From the NCBI RefSeq assembly GCF_003171515.1, contig NC_089391.1, positions 4,278,001 to 4,342,000 of the forward strand: a DNA stretch of 64,000 bases. The letters are read 5' to 3'. Both the position numbers and the translations under genes were made by a program. The number at the start of each line of letters is the position of its first letter. Within the stretch, counting starts at the first letter, position 1. Below, piece after piece: positions 12,477 to 23,322 of this stretch. The notes beneath the pieces are model-generated. The model saw only the letters and a list, made by a program, of their open reading frames with translations, was not told the DNA's origin and ran no database searches. The stretch comes from Pyrenophora tritici-repentis (lineage: Eukaryota > Ascomycota > Dothideomycetes > Pleosporales > Pleosporaceae).

Positions 12477-15400
12477 CTATCGATGCACCCCAATAAACGT
12501 CCTCTCACCCCCAAACATATGCACACTCCTACTAAAATGATCCTCATCCTCTTCTTCCTCTTTAACCCAAACCCCATCTACCAACTTTGCTCTAACCATC
12601 TTCTCCCCCTCCATCTCCCCCCTCAATCTCCCGTTTTCATCCTCTCCAGGTAACTTTCCCCCATCCCTCCCCACCCCCTCCGCCATGCGCACCCCCACAG
12701 CCTCAACAACAGTATCAAACCCAGCCTCGACATCCTCCTCTCCCCACGGCAACGCCTCAACATCAATATCCTTCTCGCGTCCCAGCAAACACATTATAAT
12801 AACACCCGCACCCGCTTTCGACATAACCTGATTCGCCTGCTTACAAGCATCGTCGTTGCAGCACTCGTTGCATCCTTGCAAGCAATGACAGTTCATCAAT
12901 CTCTGACACGCACGTTCGAGCAACTCATCTACGAACTCGAAGGCTTTGGTGCTGATGCCCGATCCATTTGCGCCACCTTTTGCGTCATAGAAGGTTAGTC
13001 TAGCTGGTCTTTTGCGCAGCGAGTCTTTTGCTAGAAATTCCTTTTCGGGGACTTTGCATTCTGTGCGTACGTCGCCTGGTAAACTGATGACGAAATTCGG
13101 CATCAAGCTCAGCACAGCGTGTTCGGCGGCGTGGATACCAGCGGCAATGTTAAGGCGTCTGGAACGTAGAATTTGGAGCGCGGAGGTGGGCACATCGAGC
13201 CACATGCCTTTACTATGCAACACAATAGGTGGATTATCAACCTGCACGGCATCAAGGATTCTCCTCCTCTTATCGATCTTGAAAAACCCGTAGACGACTT
13301 GAGTGATTTTGATGGGGCCGAAGAAGGCTTTTGAGTGGGAGCCGGGGATGCGGCGTATAGCTTGTGTTTCGACGGGGTCGATGTCGGTGTAGTCGCGCTG
13401 TTGGGTTGTCCAGTCTACTTTTACGAGTTCGACTTTTGCGAGCATGCGGTCGGGGTGGAATTCTTTGACGAGGTATGTGTTTCCTTGGTGCAGGAAGATG
13501 CCGCCGTCGTAGAGGGTGAAGAAGGCGCGGGAGGCTTCGAGTTCCTCGAGCACGACGTTGCGGTTGTTAGTTGTGTCGATGATGGCGAAGTGGTCTTCTT
13601 CTGTGTCGCGAATGGCGACGGTGCGGGAGGGTTGAGGGAGGAAACGTGTGTTCACGTGGTAGAAACCGTCTCTGTCGAGGCGCATGCGTTCGCGGGCGAG
13701 TTTGGGGAGGAGGGGCCCGAAGTAGGAGGTGTCGGTTTCGAGGTTGATGGGGAGTTCATGGGCGGCGCATTGGACGTGGCCTTCTAGGACGAGCATATTT
13801 TCTAGGTCGACTTGTAAGGCGCAGTTTGGCTTGGTGAAGATCTCGTCAGGGTTGGACATGTAGTGTTGATCGGTGGGGAAGCAGTCGCCCACGAGGACGG
13901 ATAGAGAGTCTTTGTTTCTTCGACCTGCACGGCCACTCTGCTGGCGGAGGTTGGCGATAGTGTACGGGAATCCAACTGTGACGACGGCATCTAGAGATCC
14001 AATATCGACACCGAGTTCCAGCGCACTTGTGGCCACGATACCACAGAGTTTGCCTTCGAACATTTCCCGTTCAATCTCGCGTCTATCTTGCGGCGTGTAG
14101 CCACCGCGATATGACATGACTCTTGAAATAACCTCTGTTCGCTCAAGGTTCGTCAGTTCCGTCTTGACTGCAGCAAGCAGTGCCTCACACTGCTTCCTCA
14201 CACGACAAAATGCAATCGCTCGCACGCCCCTGAGCATGAGCTGACAAAACAACTTTGCCGTCTCAGCCATACAATCACCACGTCCAGACGTAGGGTCCCC
14301 TGGATCCTTGAACGGAGTGTTCCAGCACACAAACTCTTTCCGTCCAGAAGGCGAGCCATCGAAATCCGTCAACTTGACCTCATCAACCCCGAATATCGTC
14401 TTCATATGCTCTTCTGGGTTCGCCACCGTAGCAGAGCAGGAAATGAACTTTACATGGCGGTTTCCCACCGCTGCACATATCCTCCGTAAACGACGCATGA
14501 TGAAGGCCATGTGTGCTCCAAAGAGTCCGTTGTAGACGTGCAATTCATCCACCACGACAAATCGTAGGTTCTGCAGAAATGTGCGCCATGCATCCTCTTG
14601 CGGTAATATGGTAATGTGCAACATATCAGGATTCGTGAATATGATGCGCGCCTCATCTCGGATGTAGTTGCGGTCGCTCATCGGCGTGTCACCGTCAAAC
14701 GTCTCCACCAGCACCTCTTCGAACCCAGGCATGAACCGCAGAAGCTCCTTCATACTCTTTCGCTGATCCTGTGCTAGCGCTTTTGTTGGGAAAATGTACA
14801 TTGCCCGAGTGTTTGGTTCTTGTTCGAGCTGGTGCAACACCGGTATTTGGTAGATGAGTGATTTTCCAGAGCTAGTTGACGTCGAGACAATCACATTATG
14901 TCCATCGTACAAGTTGTTGATAGCCTCGGCCTGATGTGCGTATAACTGAGTGATGTTTCTCGTGTTGTAGAGCGCGTTCACAAGGTTCTGCGACATGGCA
15001 AAGTTCAAATCGCCGTATACTGGCTCTTGAGGATCGAAGACGCGGTGGCCGTCTGGCACGATTTGACCAGTATACCATTCGAGTGACTTGATCTCATCCA
15101 GGATTTCTGGGATGGGCTTGCGTTCGGCGGGAATGGTTGCTGGTATCAACGATCTCTCTGGACCAGGTGTCGATTCTCTACTCTCACTGGAGACTGGTAT
15201 GTAAACTTTTGATACCTCCTTGATCTTCTCCACTGCATCTAAACCCTCCTCGGCGCATTGATTCAAGAATGCATTGACTGCCGACGTAAACTTGACGTTC
15301 CGCTTCTCGATAAGATTCATCATCTGCTTCTGACTGTACACAGGCATCTTGAGATCCTCATTACGCAGCTTCGTCGTAGCCTTGGTCGGCTCTCCAGTCT

Positions 15401-16139
15401 TCTTGTCCTTGACCTGGCGCTTCAGATCGCCATCAACAAACTCGAAAAGCAGCACCTCCTTGTGTTCGCCTTTATCCGGTTCAGGCTCCAAAATAGCAAA
15501 GTCTGTTGTCCGTCTTCCTTTCAGGTTATCTTCCGAGCCCATTAGATTGATTTGCAGCATGGCTTCGTCGACATATGCAAAATTGATTGCTTTTGGAATC
15601 AATGCTGTGATTTGCGCTACATCTTCTATGACGAGCTCTCGTTGTAGATTGCTCTCAACAGTGCTTTTTAGATTATCCAGCGTTGTCGCGAGATGCTTGC
15701 GCGTGCAGAGAAAGGTGTACACCATGTTCATCGCCCGATGTACTTGAGCAAGCTTCGTAAAGTGCTCGGGCCAGGGTATTGACGTTTCGACAAGCGCGGA
15801 GGAGCCATGGCGTGCAAGAGTTGGCTTGCTAGTATTCTTCTTCTTTGGAGTTCTTCGTGGCTTCTTCCCTCCATCGTGCGTTTTGGTGGCTACTGTCGTA
15901 GTCGTGCTCTCGACCGTCTCCGGCTGGTGAGGTTCGATCAGCGAGCCGTCGGGTCCCACGACTTCATTCTGGCCTTCAGTAGCCAGTGCAGCTTCTTCCG
16001 TTACGTCATCGTCGCGAACCTTTCGTTTCCGTTTTCGTACGGTCTGGCCAGATACTGTTGCAGCCTTCAATCGCGGCATATTTGTGCATTGTCGTGTTCT
16101 TGGTGTGCTCCCGGCGGTCAACTTTGTTCGAGAAATCAA
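12477..16139 (-). CDS. hrq1: Hrq1-type RecQ4-like 3'-5' DNA helicase
   Basis: Superfamily 2 helicase of the Hrq1 group, the fungal relative of human RECQL4, which acts in interstrand crosslink repair and telomere maintenance. One uninterrupted frame of 1220 residues. Motifs follow in order: Walker A STSTSSGKS near residue 423, DELH box near 531, SATVANP near 570, TSALELGVDIGS near 705, and QQSGRAGRR near 735. The C-terminal DUF1998-type region ends in the Cys cluster CHCLQGCNECCNDDAC near 1083, a probable metal site. The N-terminus is basic (KRKRKVRDDD). The first ATG (16139) is used; a second ATG at 16079 (MPRLKAATV) is a credible alternative. Intronless, unlike most neighbours. Confidence 0.92.
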   Translation of the reverse strand: MISRTKLTAGSTPRTRQCTNMPRLKAATVSGQTVRKRKRKVRDDDVTEEAALATEGQNEVVGPDGSLIEPHQPETVESTTTTVATKTHDGGKKPRRTPKKKNTSKPTLARHGSSALVETSIPWPEHFTKLAQVHRAMNMVYTFLCTRKHLATTLDNLKSTVESNLQRELVIEDVAQITALIPKAINFAYVDEAMLQINLMGSEDNLKGRRTTDFAILEPEPDKGEHKEVLLFEFVDGDLKRQVKDKKTGEPTKATTKLRNEDLKMPVYSQKQMMNLIEKRNVKFTSAVNAFLNQCAEEGLDAVEKIKEVSKVYIPVSSESRESTPGPERSLIPATIPAERKPIPEILDEIKSLEWYTGQIVPDGHRVFDPQEPVYGDLNFAMSQNLVNALYNTRNITQLYAHQAEAINNLYDGHNVIVSTSTSSGKSLIYQIPVLHQLEQEPNTRAMYIFPTKALAQDQRKSMKELLRFMPGFEEVLVETFDGDTPMSDRNYIRDEARIIFTNPDMLHITILPQEDAWRTFLQNLRFVVVDELHVYNGLFGAHMAFIMRRLRRICAAVGNRHVKFISCSATVANPEEHMKTIFGVDEVKLTDFDGSPSGRKEFVCWNTPFKDPGDPTSGRGDCMAETAKLFCQLMLRGVRAIAFCRVRKQCEALLAAVKTELTNLERTEVISRVMSYRGGYTPQDRREIEREMFEGKLCGIVATSALELGVDIGSLDAVVTVGFPYTIANLRQQSGRAGRRNKDSLSVLVGDCFPTDQHYMSNPDEIFTKPNCALQVDLENMLVLEGHVQCAAHELPINLETDTSYFGPLLPKLARERMRLDRDGFYHVNTRFLPQPSRTVAIRDTEEDHFAIIDTTNNRNVVLEELEASRAFFTLYDGGIFLHQGNTYLVKEFHPDRMLAKVELVKVDWTTQQRDYTDIDPVETQAIRRIPGSHSKAFFGPIKITQVVYGFFKIDKRRRILDAVQVDNPPIVLHSKGMWLDVPTSALQILRSRRLNIAAGIHAAEHAVLSLMPNFVISLPGDVRTECKVPEKEFLAKDSLRKRPARLTFYDAKGGANGSGISTKAFEFVDELLERACQRLMNCHCLQGCNECCNDDACKQANQVMSKAGAGVIIMCLLGREKDIDVEALPWGEEDVEAGFDTVVEAVGVRMAEGVGRDGGKLPGEDENGRLRGEMEGEKMVRAKLVDGVWVKEEEEDEDHFSRSVHMFGGERTFIGVHR

Positions 16140-16542
16140 TGACGCAATGGCGCAAAGAAGGTGCGCTTTCTTTCAAGCAGAAAAGGTACTCGTTGCTTTT
16201 TTCCTGCACATTCAAACAGCTGCAGACGCGCTGGCGTTTTCTACTTCCACCATGGACGCGACTGTGACACTGGACGCGAACATTTACGTGGCGCGTTGCC
16301 ACACGCTCTCACGTGCACCCAAAACCTCTCCTTCACGATACATTTCAGGGAAAAGGAATCGACTAGGCGGTGCATGACCACCTATTCAAACATTGCTTTA
16401 TCACACCGTTGGGAACACTTGATACAGCCGAATAAATTCGTTTGTTCTGTAAATGCCGTGATCTGGCAATTCATGTACCACAGCATGGTTTCTAATTGTA
16501 GATCCTGGACCATCTTTATCAAGCACCACCTCTACACACATC
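16140..16542. other. spacer between helicase and 2EXR gene
   Basis: About 400 bases containing the helicase promoter and the 3' end of the next minus-strand gene. Nothing else recognised. Confidence 0.5.
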
Positions 16543-17648
16543 CTACCCTACCGTCGCCCAAAACTTGTCAATGTCCTCTGGGACGTCGACACCATTTCGC
16601 TCTGCAAACTCCTTCCAGTTCAACGTCGGCTGATACCACTTACGCGACGTGACCCAGTGCACTTTCATACGATTGTTCAGTAAATAAGTGCGACGCTTCA
16701 CTTCCATCAGCGGCCAATCCGTCATCTCCACATCCCCACCCTCTCCTTTGATAACCAGTTGCATGCAATTGGAGTACCAGTCCGGCAAACCAGTAAAGTC
16801 CACATGCTTGATACCACGCAGCGAAGCCAAGCTCTCCAGTGCGAACATTGACTCTTCTATGTCGCGTGGAAAAAGGAAATTCCGCGGTGTCATGGTAAAG
16901 TGTACTTCGAGATGTTCCAGGAGAGACTTTTTATCCGCATCATCTGCATGCATTTTGAGGATTTCGACAAAATACTCCAGGCGTGCGCGCTGGCGCTTGA
17001 CCGCCCAATGGTAGTTGTTGGCAACAAGGTCAATGCGGATGTGGCGTAGATTGCGGAGTTGGGAGAGTGTAATCTGTGTCTGGCCTAGAGCGCCGAATAT
17101 CATAGGGCTGCGGAATGAGATTGGCTCGAGGGGCTCTCCATGTACAGTGAACTTGTATGTGTTCTGTCCGTAGAGGACGGCTGGCAGTTGTTAGCTGAAG
17201 ACCATGAGTTCAATACAGACATATACTTACATTGCACATCGTTGCGGAAAAGCTTGCTTACGCGGAACAGCTGCGACTCTACCTTGAAGTGATGATGCCG
17301 GCGCACTCCTGTTCGTCTATAGAAAGGATCACCTCCAAGCTGGATAACACTTCCGTCCTTTGAGATGCCATTAGCTACCCAGTACAAATCCCTTCTGCAC
17401 CATGAGCGTTTGGGAGTATGGTGCACGAATGTGATGGTCAGGCTTTGCGGTATCAGGAAGGAGTAGATATGATGGCGAAGCTCAGGTGGCAGAGCGAACA
17501 AGCGGAAGGCTGCTGTAAAGGCTGCTGTAGGGTCAAGGTTACCATTGTCGTCGTTAGTGGTGACCTGTTCGCCATTGTTTCTGGCATGTTCTTGAGAAGA
17601 ATTGGAGTAGTCATCTGGGTCACACCCATCGGGTAGTGACGAGGGCAT
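16543..17648 (-). CDS. 2EXR/F-box-like domain protein of unknown role
   Basis: Hypothetical protein of the large ascomycete 2EXR group. Two exons (17231-17648, 16543-17180) are joined by a 50-base GT-AG intron to give 351 residues. The N-terminal 45 residues are polar and probably disordered. They are followed by FRLFALPPELRHHIYSFLIP (about 46-66), the hallmark LPxELRxxIY helix of this family. The remainder alternates predicted strands and helices, with an LEHLEVHFTMTPRNFLFPRDI block. No catalytic motif is visible. Such proteins are numerous in moulds and their roles are mostly unknown; some may be substrate adaptors. Confidence 0.75.
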
Positions 17649-18083
17649 CCTGTTGGTTCAGGTAGTTTTCCAAGTACCAAGTGGGTTTGACCAAATCTGT
17701 CGGACCAAGGTTGCGGGTTGAGCTTGTCAGTGGTATGAGACTTTCGGCAGGTATAAATATTTGGGTGTGAAGCAGACAGTGAAGACCACGTGCGAATAGT
17801 GCGTGCCGCGCCCGCAATGCGCAATCAAGCAACAGATCAATGGCAAGTGGTTAGTTAGTTGCAAGTGAGAGTGGCTGCTAGAGAAGGTGGGCGGTCGCAC
17901 AGTGCAGTGCCAAGCCAGGGTTCCTGCTCTCGAAGACCGCACAACGTGTGGTCTCGAGAACCAGAAGCACACGTGATAGGGTTCCTGCTGCGCATGTCAA
18001 GGAAGGAAGCAGGAGGTGATATGTTGTGGAAGGTACGGTATTTGATGAAGGCGACTACAAATAATAGGCTACCGTGGTGGCAG
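17649..18083. other. spacer between 2EXR and HIT genes
   Basis: About 435 bases holding the promoter of the 2EXR gene and the 3' side of the HIT gene. Nothing else recognised. Confidence 0.5.
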
Positions 18084-18776
18084 TCAGTCGTCCCCGTTGC
18101 TGCCTGCTGCCTGTTCATCCTTGTCCATCTCCTGTGCCAGCCATTCAGCTTCCTTTTGCATCTCCTCATCGCTCCTGGGCTTGCGACTCTCGTTGTCGAC
18201 AGCCGGGAAGCGAGACCTCTTCTTGTCTTCAGCTCCGTCTGTGCTGGCAGCTCGCTTCTTCTCCTTGAGGTGTTTGTTCAAATCACCATCCTCGCTCTCC
18301 AACATGGTGTATATGGCATCGGTGCCGCCCTTCTCTTCCAGATCGGCCTTTTTGCGAGGGATAATGTGCGCGTGCACATGAGGCACGCTCTGTCCCGCGT
18401 CTACGCCGTCTTGAATCGCAATGTTCAGCGATGAGGCATCAAACACACGCTCAACCATGCGCGAGACGCGCTGGGCGGTCAGAAAGAGATCTTGGACCTC
18501 TGCTGCGGACAAGTCGTTGAAGCGTGGCACGACTCGGCGCGGTGATACGAGGACATGGCCGGGCAGGAGGGGCTTCAGATTGACTATGGCAAAGGACAGG
18601 CGTGTTACGTGGAACACCTACTCGACACAGCACCAAGCACGTAAGCCCAAGTCAAATTGGTCGGGACCAGACGGGCGCATAATCAATAAGAAAAGAAAGT
18701 GGGTGGGAAAAAGACTACTCACCTGACTTGTAACCACAAAGGTCCCAAACTTGATGACATCCTTTGTGAGCGGCAT
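18084..18776 (-). CDS. HIT-family hydrolase (FHIT/Hnt2-like, diadenosine polyphosphate hydrolase)
   Basis: Histidine-triad nucleotide hydrolase resembling FHIT and yeast Hnt2, which cleave Ap3A-type dinucleotides. Two exons, 18723-18776 and 18084-18617, are separated by a 105-base intron and give 195 residues. The start MPLTKDVIKFGTFVVTSQ is chosen because FHIT proteins begin a few residues before the matching F-V-T-S-Q-V-F strand; the open frame extends further upstream to 19004 but that part looks like leader. Motifs: NLKPLLPGHVLVSPRRVVPRF, the substrate loop, and the triad HVHAHIIPR near residues 96-104. Between the triad and the C-terminus lies a charged, Lys/Glu-rich linker, as in many fungal FHITs. 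Confidence 0.88.
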
Positions 18777-20107
18777 CTTCCCCGGGGAATCGGCCTCAAT
18801 GCGTGGCTGAGCCAAGTCGTCGCAAGCTCGCGCCGCAACATCCAGCCAAGGCGTGCTGAAGCGTCCAAAGTGGGCGGGACGGCGGCGGCCAGCTGGCGGG
18901 TACAGACACAGACGCAGATGCAGACGCAGGTAGTCCGAATCCGAAACTCGCCGTGGTAAATTGAGGCGAGAGCGGCGTGTGCACACGCTGGCCTCTCGGC
19001 CCATTGCAGCATCACCCTGTCACATGGCCAGGCTGCCAAATGAGACGCACAAAGCTGCAACGCGTGCTGGCCTGCCGCACATCGATTCGCACAAACGAAC
19101 GACGCGGCCAACACCGTGGGGATGCCATCGTGGGGTTAATGGCCCTGTGCTGCTGACATGGCCTGCTTTGCTTTTGCGGAAGGACGGTTGTGCAATGCAA
19201 TGACGCCGGCCAACGCGCCCTTTGCATGTTCACGCAGCCTGAAGCAGACGTTACACTATAAATCCGGTCCCATTCCCATACTACCACTCTCCATCGTCTA
19301 TCCTATTCTCTGCCGTCTTGTTATCAAATTACGATAGTTAGTGGAGCAGCAACACCAAAGTGGGCCTTTTTTCTCTGACCCTCCGATCCATCTGCAACCT
19401 TTTCCAGAGTCAAAGAGTCCCACGTCTGACTCTCCTGTCCCCCCTCGGTTGCTTGGCTCTAAGCGGTCTCACAAGTGAGCTTGGCTGTCGTATAGAGTTT
19501 CGAGCCCGGACGCTCTTTCAAACAAATCACCCTCCAGCACGTCAACGTCAATCACTCCGCCTCACGTCCGCCCACGCACGGACAGAAGAACCCGCCCTCG
19601 CTGCAGATTTTCTTGGCGTTCCCCTGCCGCCCGCCGCTGTTCCCCCCAATCCCAGACCGGACCAGGAAGGCACTGCAAGAAGGCTTTCTCCTTCGTATCC
19701 ACCTACCCATTATCCACCCAGTTACGCGCTTGTTTCCTGTAAGAAACTAGGATCAAGCCCTTCTCCCGTTTCGAGATTCGTTCCTTGGGGGAAATTTGTA
19801 TAAAGTGCAGTCGGAACCTCCGAGGGTGACAGCTATTGTTCTGTGTGCCCACCCCACTCACTACATCTGGACCTGACTCCCCGTCTCTCACTCATATCAT
19901 ATCATTCCACAACCTTCCACTCACACGAGATTACAATAGCGCGTGTTGTAAGCCCCGACAGGATTCGCCAGGCAAATCACGGACCCCGTTGATCGGTACC
20001 GTAACCTTCGCTTTACAAATTAACTACATAAACCTACCGTCACCCCGAGACAACCTTTATCTCAACCAACAAATCTAAACTACAACAACACCACAACCAC
20101 ATACACA
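18777..20107. other. long intergenic region upstream of STEEP1 homologue
   Basis: 1.3 kb with no recognised protein. It includes the HIT promoter on the left. A TATA-like element lies at 19257, then a CT-rich stretch to 20100 that could be a long leader of the next gene. The open frame at 19360-19803 has no ATG start and looks non-coding. Confidence 0.5.
19257..19263 (+). promoter_or_regulatory. candidate TATA box
   Basis: TATAAAT in the context CACTATAAATCC, followed after 30-60 bases by a CT-rich stretch typical of fungal transcription start regions. If real it would serve the gene at 20108 with a leader of about 800 bases. Weak evidence: motif only. Confidence 0.25.
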
Positions 20108-20674
20108 ATGGACATCGCCACCACTTCCCGGGCTTACTTCGCCATGCCCTCGCCATCCCCCGAGGAGAAAATCTCCCTCCAGGCCAGCAACACAGTATAC
20201 ACCTACCACTGTCTCTGCAGCCATCTCCTCCTGGCAACCACCACCCCCCTCCCCTCGCTGCCCACACGCCGCCACTCTCAAGACTCTGCACATATCATGC
20301 CGTTGCCCCCGGCGGCTCCTTCAGCAGTAGGCGCAAACGGACGCGCACGCAGCAACACAGCCCCCAACCCATCTCACGACCACTACGGGCTCCTCCTCAG
20401 CACACGCCAGGACCGACAGCCCGAAATCATCACGTCGCAAGACGGCTTCGAGAAGCGTTACCTCCAGCGCTGCGGCCGCTGCAGCCTCGTCGTCGGTTAC
20501 CAGCTCGACTGGCAGCAATTCGCCGTCGACCGGACAGGCCGCCGCGAAGACTACGTTTTCCTGCTTCCAGGTGGCTTTGTCAAGACCAGCGATATGATCA
20601 TGGGCAACAACAAGTCGTCCGGCAGCGGCGCGCCCATGGGCTCGACCGTGAGTGTCACCGAAGTCAAGGCGTGA
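20108..20674 (+). CDS. STEEP1 domain protein (CXorf56 homologue)
   Basis: Fungal homologue of STEEP1/CXorf56, known in animals as a factor that helps the STING protein leave the ER. One exon, 188 residues. Family marks: YTYHCLCSHLLLATT at 31-45 with the first Cys pair (CLC), then LPTRRHSQDSAHI, and a second Cys pair in EKRYLQRCGRCSLVVGYQL near 114-132. The two Cys pairs probably bind a metal. The tail after residue 160 is Gly/Ser-rich. The start is the first ATG of the frame, close to the first conserved strand. The ancestral role in fungi is not known to me; an RNA-processing or ER role has to be treated as open. Confidence 0.82.
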   Translation: MDIATTSRAYFAMPSPSPEEKISLQASNTVYTYHCLCSHLLLATTTPLPSLPTRRHSQDSAHIMPLPPAAPSAVGANGRARSNTAPNPSHDHYGLLLSTRQDRQPEIITSQDGFEKRYLQRCGRCSLVVGYQLDWQQFAVDRTGRREDYVFLLPGGFVKTSDMIMGNNKSSGSGAPMGSTVSVTEVKA

Positions 20675-21830
20675 AGAGGAAAAAGCCCGATTCGTGAGGC
20701 GTGGAGGAGGCGTCTCCGCTTTCCGCCCCACGGCCGAGGGCGTGCGTGTGCCGGCGTCGGCGCCATAACTAAACACCACTGGTTTATCTCACCGGTTGCG
20801 GAGTAAAGAAAGTAGTCATGCAAACTATTTTTCTGGCCATGCGCATGCACCAACCACCGACTTTAACCTCCGCAATCAATGGGCGGCTGGGGTCTGGACG
20901 GACTCCCCGCTTTGTGTTTACCGAGTTAAGCCTGCGCCTGCACACTACTCCTCCACTCTCACCACCACTACAATCACGATGCGATCGATACACAGACCCA
21001 GTAACGCCCCATGACGAACATGTCCTTTTTTTTTCTTTTGGTAAAGTTGGCTGCGTTTAGGCGTTCCCTGTCTCAGTTCGGTTCAGTCCTGTTCGGTGTT
21101 TATTCTGTGGCGTTTCTCTTGCATGTTTGTTATCTCCGGTGTCCGAGGACGTGGCTGCAATAACAATGCATGGTTTTTTGTTAAACTTTTGCTTGCCTTT
21201 CCCTTTTTTTTGCTATTCTTGTTCTTTTCCCCTTGCATTTTATCATACATTATCATAAGAGCATTTATGATATCTAGATACCCACCCAACCACCACCAAG
21301 ACTTCATTGGCGCGCAAGGTTTCTCATGCAAAGATACATGTTACGTACAATCAAGACTAGATGAGCCTGATCATGTTGTTCATAGACGAATTCATCTTTT
21401 TGGAATATACACTTTGAGTTTGCACTTCTGTTTTCAATGTGAATGAGTGGAGTGACTGTGTAGGGTTGTAAGCTTTGTCATGATCCCAACGCCGGGGTTC
21501 GCAAGATTACTCAAATTCCCCGATATCATCACGTCTCATCGATTGACCGTGGTGTGAAAGTGGCTTGCATTTGCGTTGATTTCCACATATACTACTAAGC
21601 TGACCTTGCATATAGCTCAGCTAATGCAAACTCCGTCCCCTCTTTCCCTTCGCTTCCCTATCGTACGATATCAAAGAAGAAGAGTAGATATTTATAATTC
21701 CAAAGGAACCGATTTCAAACGCCAAAGTTAAAATGACCGTGACCCGTTACAGACATGCTCGCATTAAACAAAATGTATCACGGAAGCCAAAACAGCCCGA
21801 GGCTGGGGGCTAGGGTAGGCTTCGGAGTAT
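20675..21830. other. convergent intergenic region
   Basis: 1.15 kb between the 3' ends of the STEEP1 homologue and the light-chain gene. T-rich runs around 21025-21230 fit 3' untranslated sequence. No gene or repeat recognised. Confidence 0.5.
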
Positions 21831-22441
21831 TTAGTTCTCCGCGATCGTCTTGACAAACTCTGTGTTGCACAATTTGTTAGCTTCCCTTGTCTCTTATGTA
21901 ACAAACATCGGGGTATAGAAAGGGGAGGTGAACGTACCCCTGTAGTCGACCTCGTTATTGCTAGCATCGATGGTGCTCTTGAACAGCTCGTCTACCTCCT
22001 CCTCGCTCATCTTCTCGCCCAGGTTGGTCAAGATGTACTTGATTTGACCCTTGCCCACGAATCCACTCCGGTCCTTGTCGAAGACCTGGAAGCCGCGGAT
22101 GTACTCTTCGATGTCGAATGGCTCGCGGAAGCCACCGGGGCGGTTGAGGATCTTGGAGAAGGTTTCAAAGTCGACTGGGGGGATATTAGCCAACTTTACT
22201 TGTAGAAAGTAGACGCCGACTCTGGCATGTGTCGCATGTAGTGTCGCGAGGAGGAGAGACAAAACATACAGTCATTTCCAACACCGCGCTCGAGATCCGC
22301 AATCTCAGCAAGTGTAGGGTTCTGTCCACATGCGCGCAGAAGATCGCCGAGGGCACCGCGGTCGACACGGCCGTTGCCACGCTTGTCGAAGAGCTGGAAG
22401 GCTTCGCGATAGTTTGTTGAGGCCTGATTATTGTTATCCAT
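21831..22441 (-). CDS. EF-hand myosin essential light chain (Cdc4-like)
   Basis: Calmodulin-related light chain resembling fission yeast Cdc4, the essential light chain of the cytokinetic myosin. Three exons (22270-22441, 21938-22174, 21831-21859) with introns of 95 and 78 bases give 145 residues, close to Cdc4 (141). The first EF-hand region reads YREAFQLFDKRGNGRVDRGAL, the third FQVFDKDRSGFVGKGQIKYIL; the latter keeps most calcium ligands, while others are degenerate, as is usual for light chains. The last exon is only 29 coding bases and encodes the C-terminal EFVKTIAEN. Expected role: binding the IQ motif of myosin II (or V) at the contractile ring. Calmodulin itself is excluded by the degenerate loops. 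Confidence 0.88.
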
Positions 22442-23322
22442 TATTGTCCGTTTCTCGCGATTTCAAATCTCTTAGTGGGGGGGTGATTGCAGTGAGAGTG
22501 TTGTTGTGCCGTTCCTGCAGCGAAAGAAGTCGAGCTTTGCGGCTGTGTAACACAGCAGCGAGGCAAGGACAACATGCTTATTTGCACCCTCCTATTCGTT
22601 CTTGCCGCTTTCCGCTTGAGAGGCAGGCAGGGTCGACCTAGCCGCGGCGGCCAACGAGCACTCAGGGCACACTACACTGCGGGGCTGGTGCATTCCGCGC
22701 AAAAGAGCAAACCAACGGGAACTTTTACATACCATTATGTATAGAGATGTATGTAGGATGTCTTTGGTGATGTAGAAAAAGGTATCGTGAACGTCCAAAA
22801 AGCAGTGGTTTAGGCGGTGTGGGTTCTGGTCTGGTGGTTGAAGGGGCTGTTTGATGCAAGCCTAAGCCTGGGCCGCATGCTGCGTCGAGCGCTGCGTTTT
22901 GCCCGCCATGTGCGAAGCGGCTGTGTTGTCTAAGCAACCAGCGGTATCCCCACGTTGACAGTGTATACCTGCGAGTTTACGAGGTACATGCTATAGACGT
23001 TTGCTAATCATAGCATGATCCTACCAACACGTGCCTTTTGTTTCTACTTGATTGGTAAAGGTTGCTAGTTGATTGAAATAGAAATCGGTCGCCGTTCGGT
23101 GTGTTCGTTTCATCTACAAAGCACACAGATGGTGCAATTGGTATACTCGACACGGCCAAGATTGACACGTCCATGAGCACGGCTATGTGACTGTTGCAAG
23201 CACAATGCGGTAGTCGCAAGGGCTCTCGTGTCATAGCTCATCGCCGAGTATGCAAACCGCTTCATCTATTCTTGACATGTCCATCTTGATAGCCCAATTC
23301 ATATACACATATCATACCATTC
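22442..23322. other. intergenic, light chain to thymidylate synthase
   Basis: About 880 bases holding the light-chain promoter and the 3' side of thymidylate synthase. No gene recognised. Confidence 0.5.

Noticed and set aside
19360..19803. 147-codon frame upstream of the STEEP1 homologue
   Set aside because: No ATG start, no motif, and CT-rich sequence typical of a leader.
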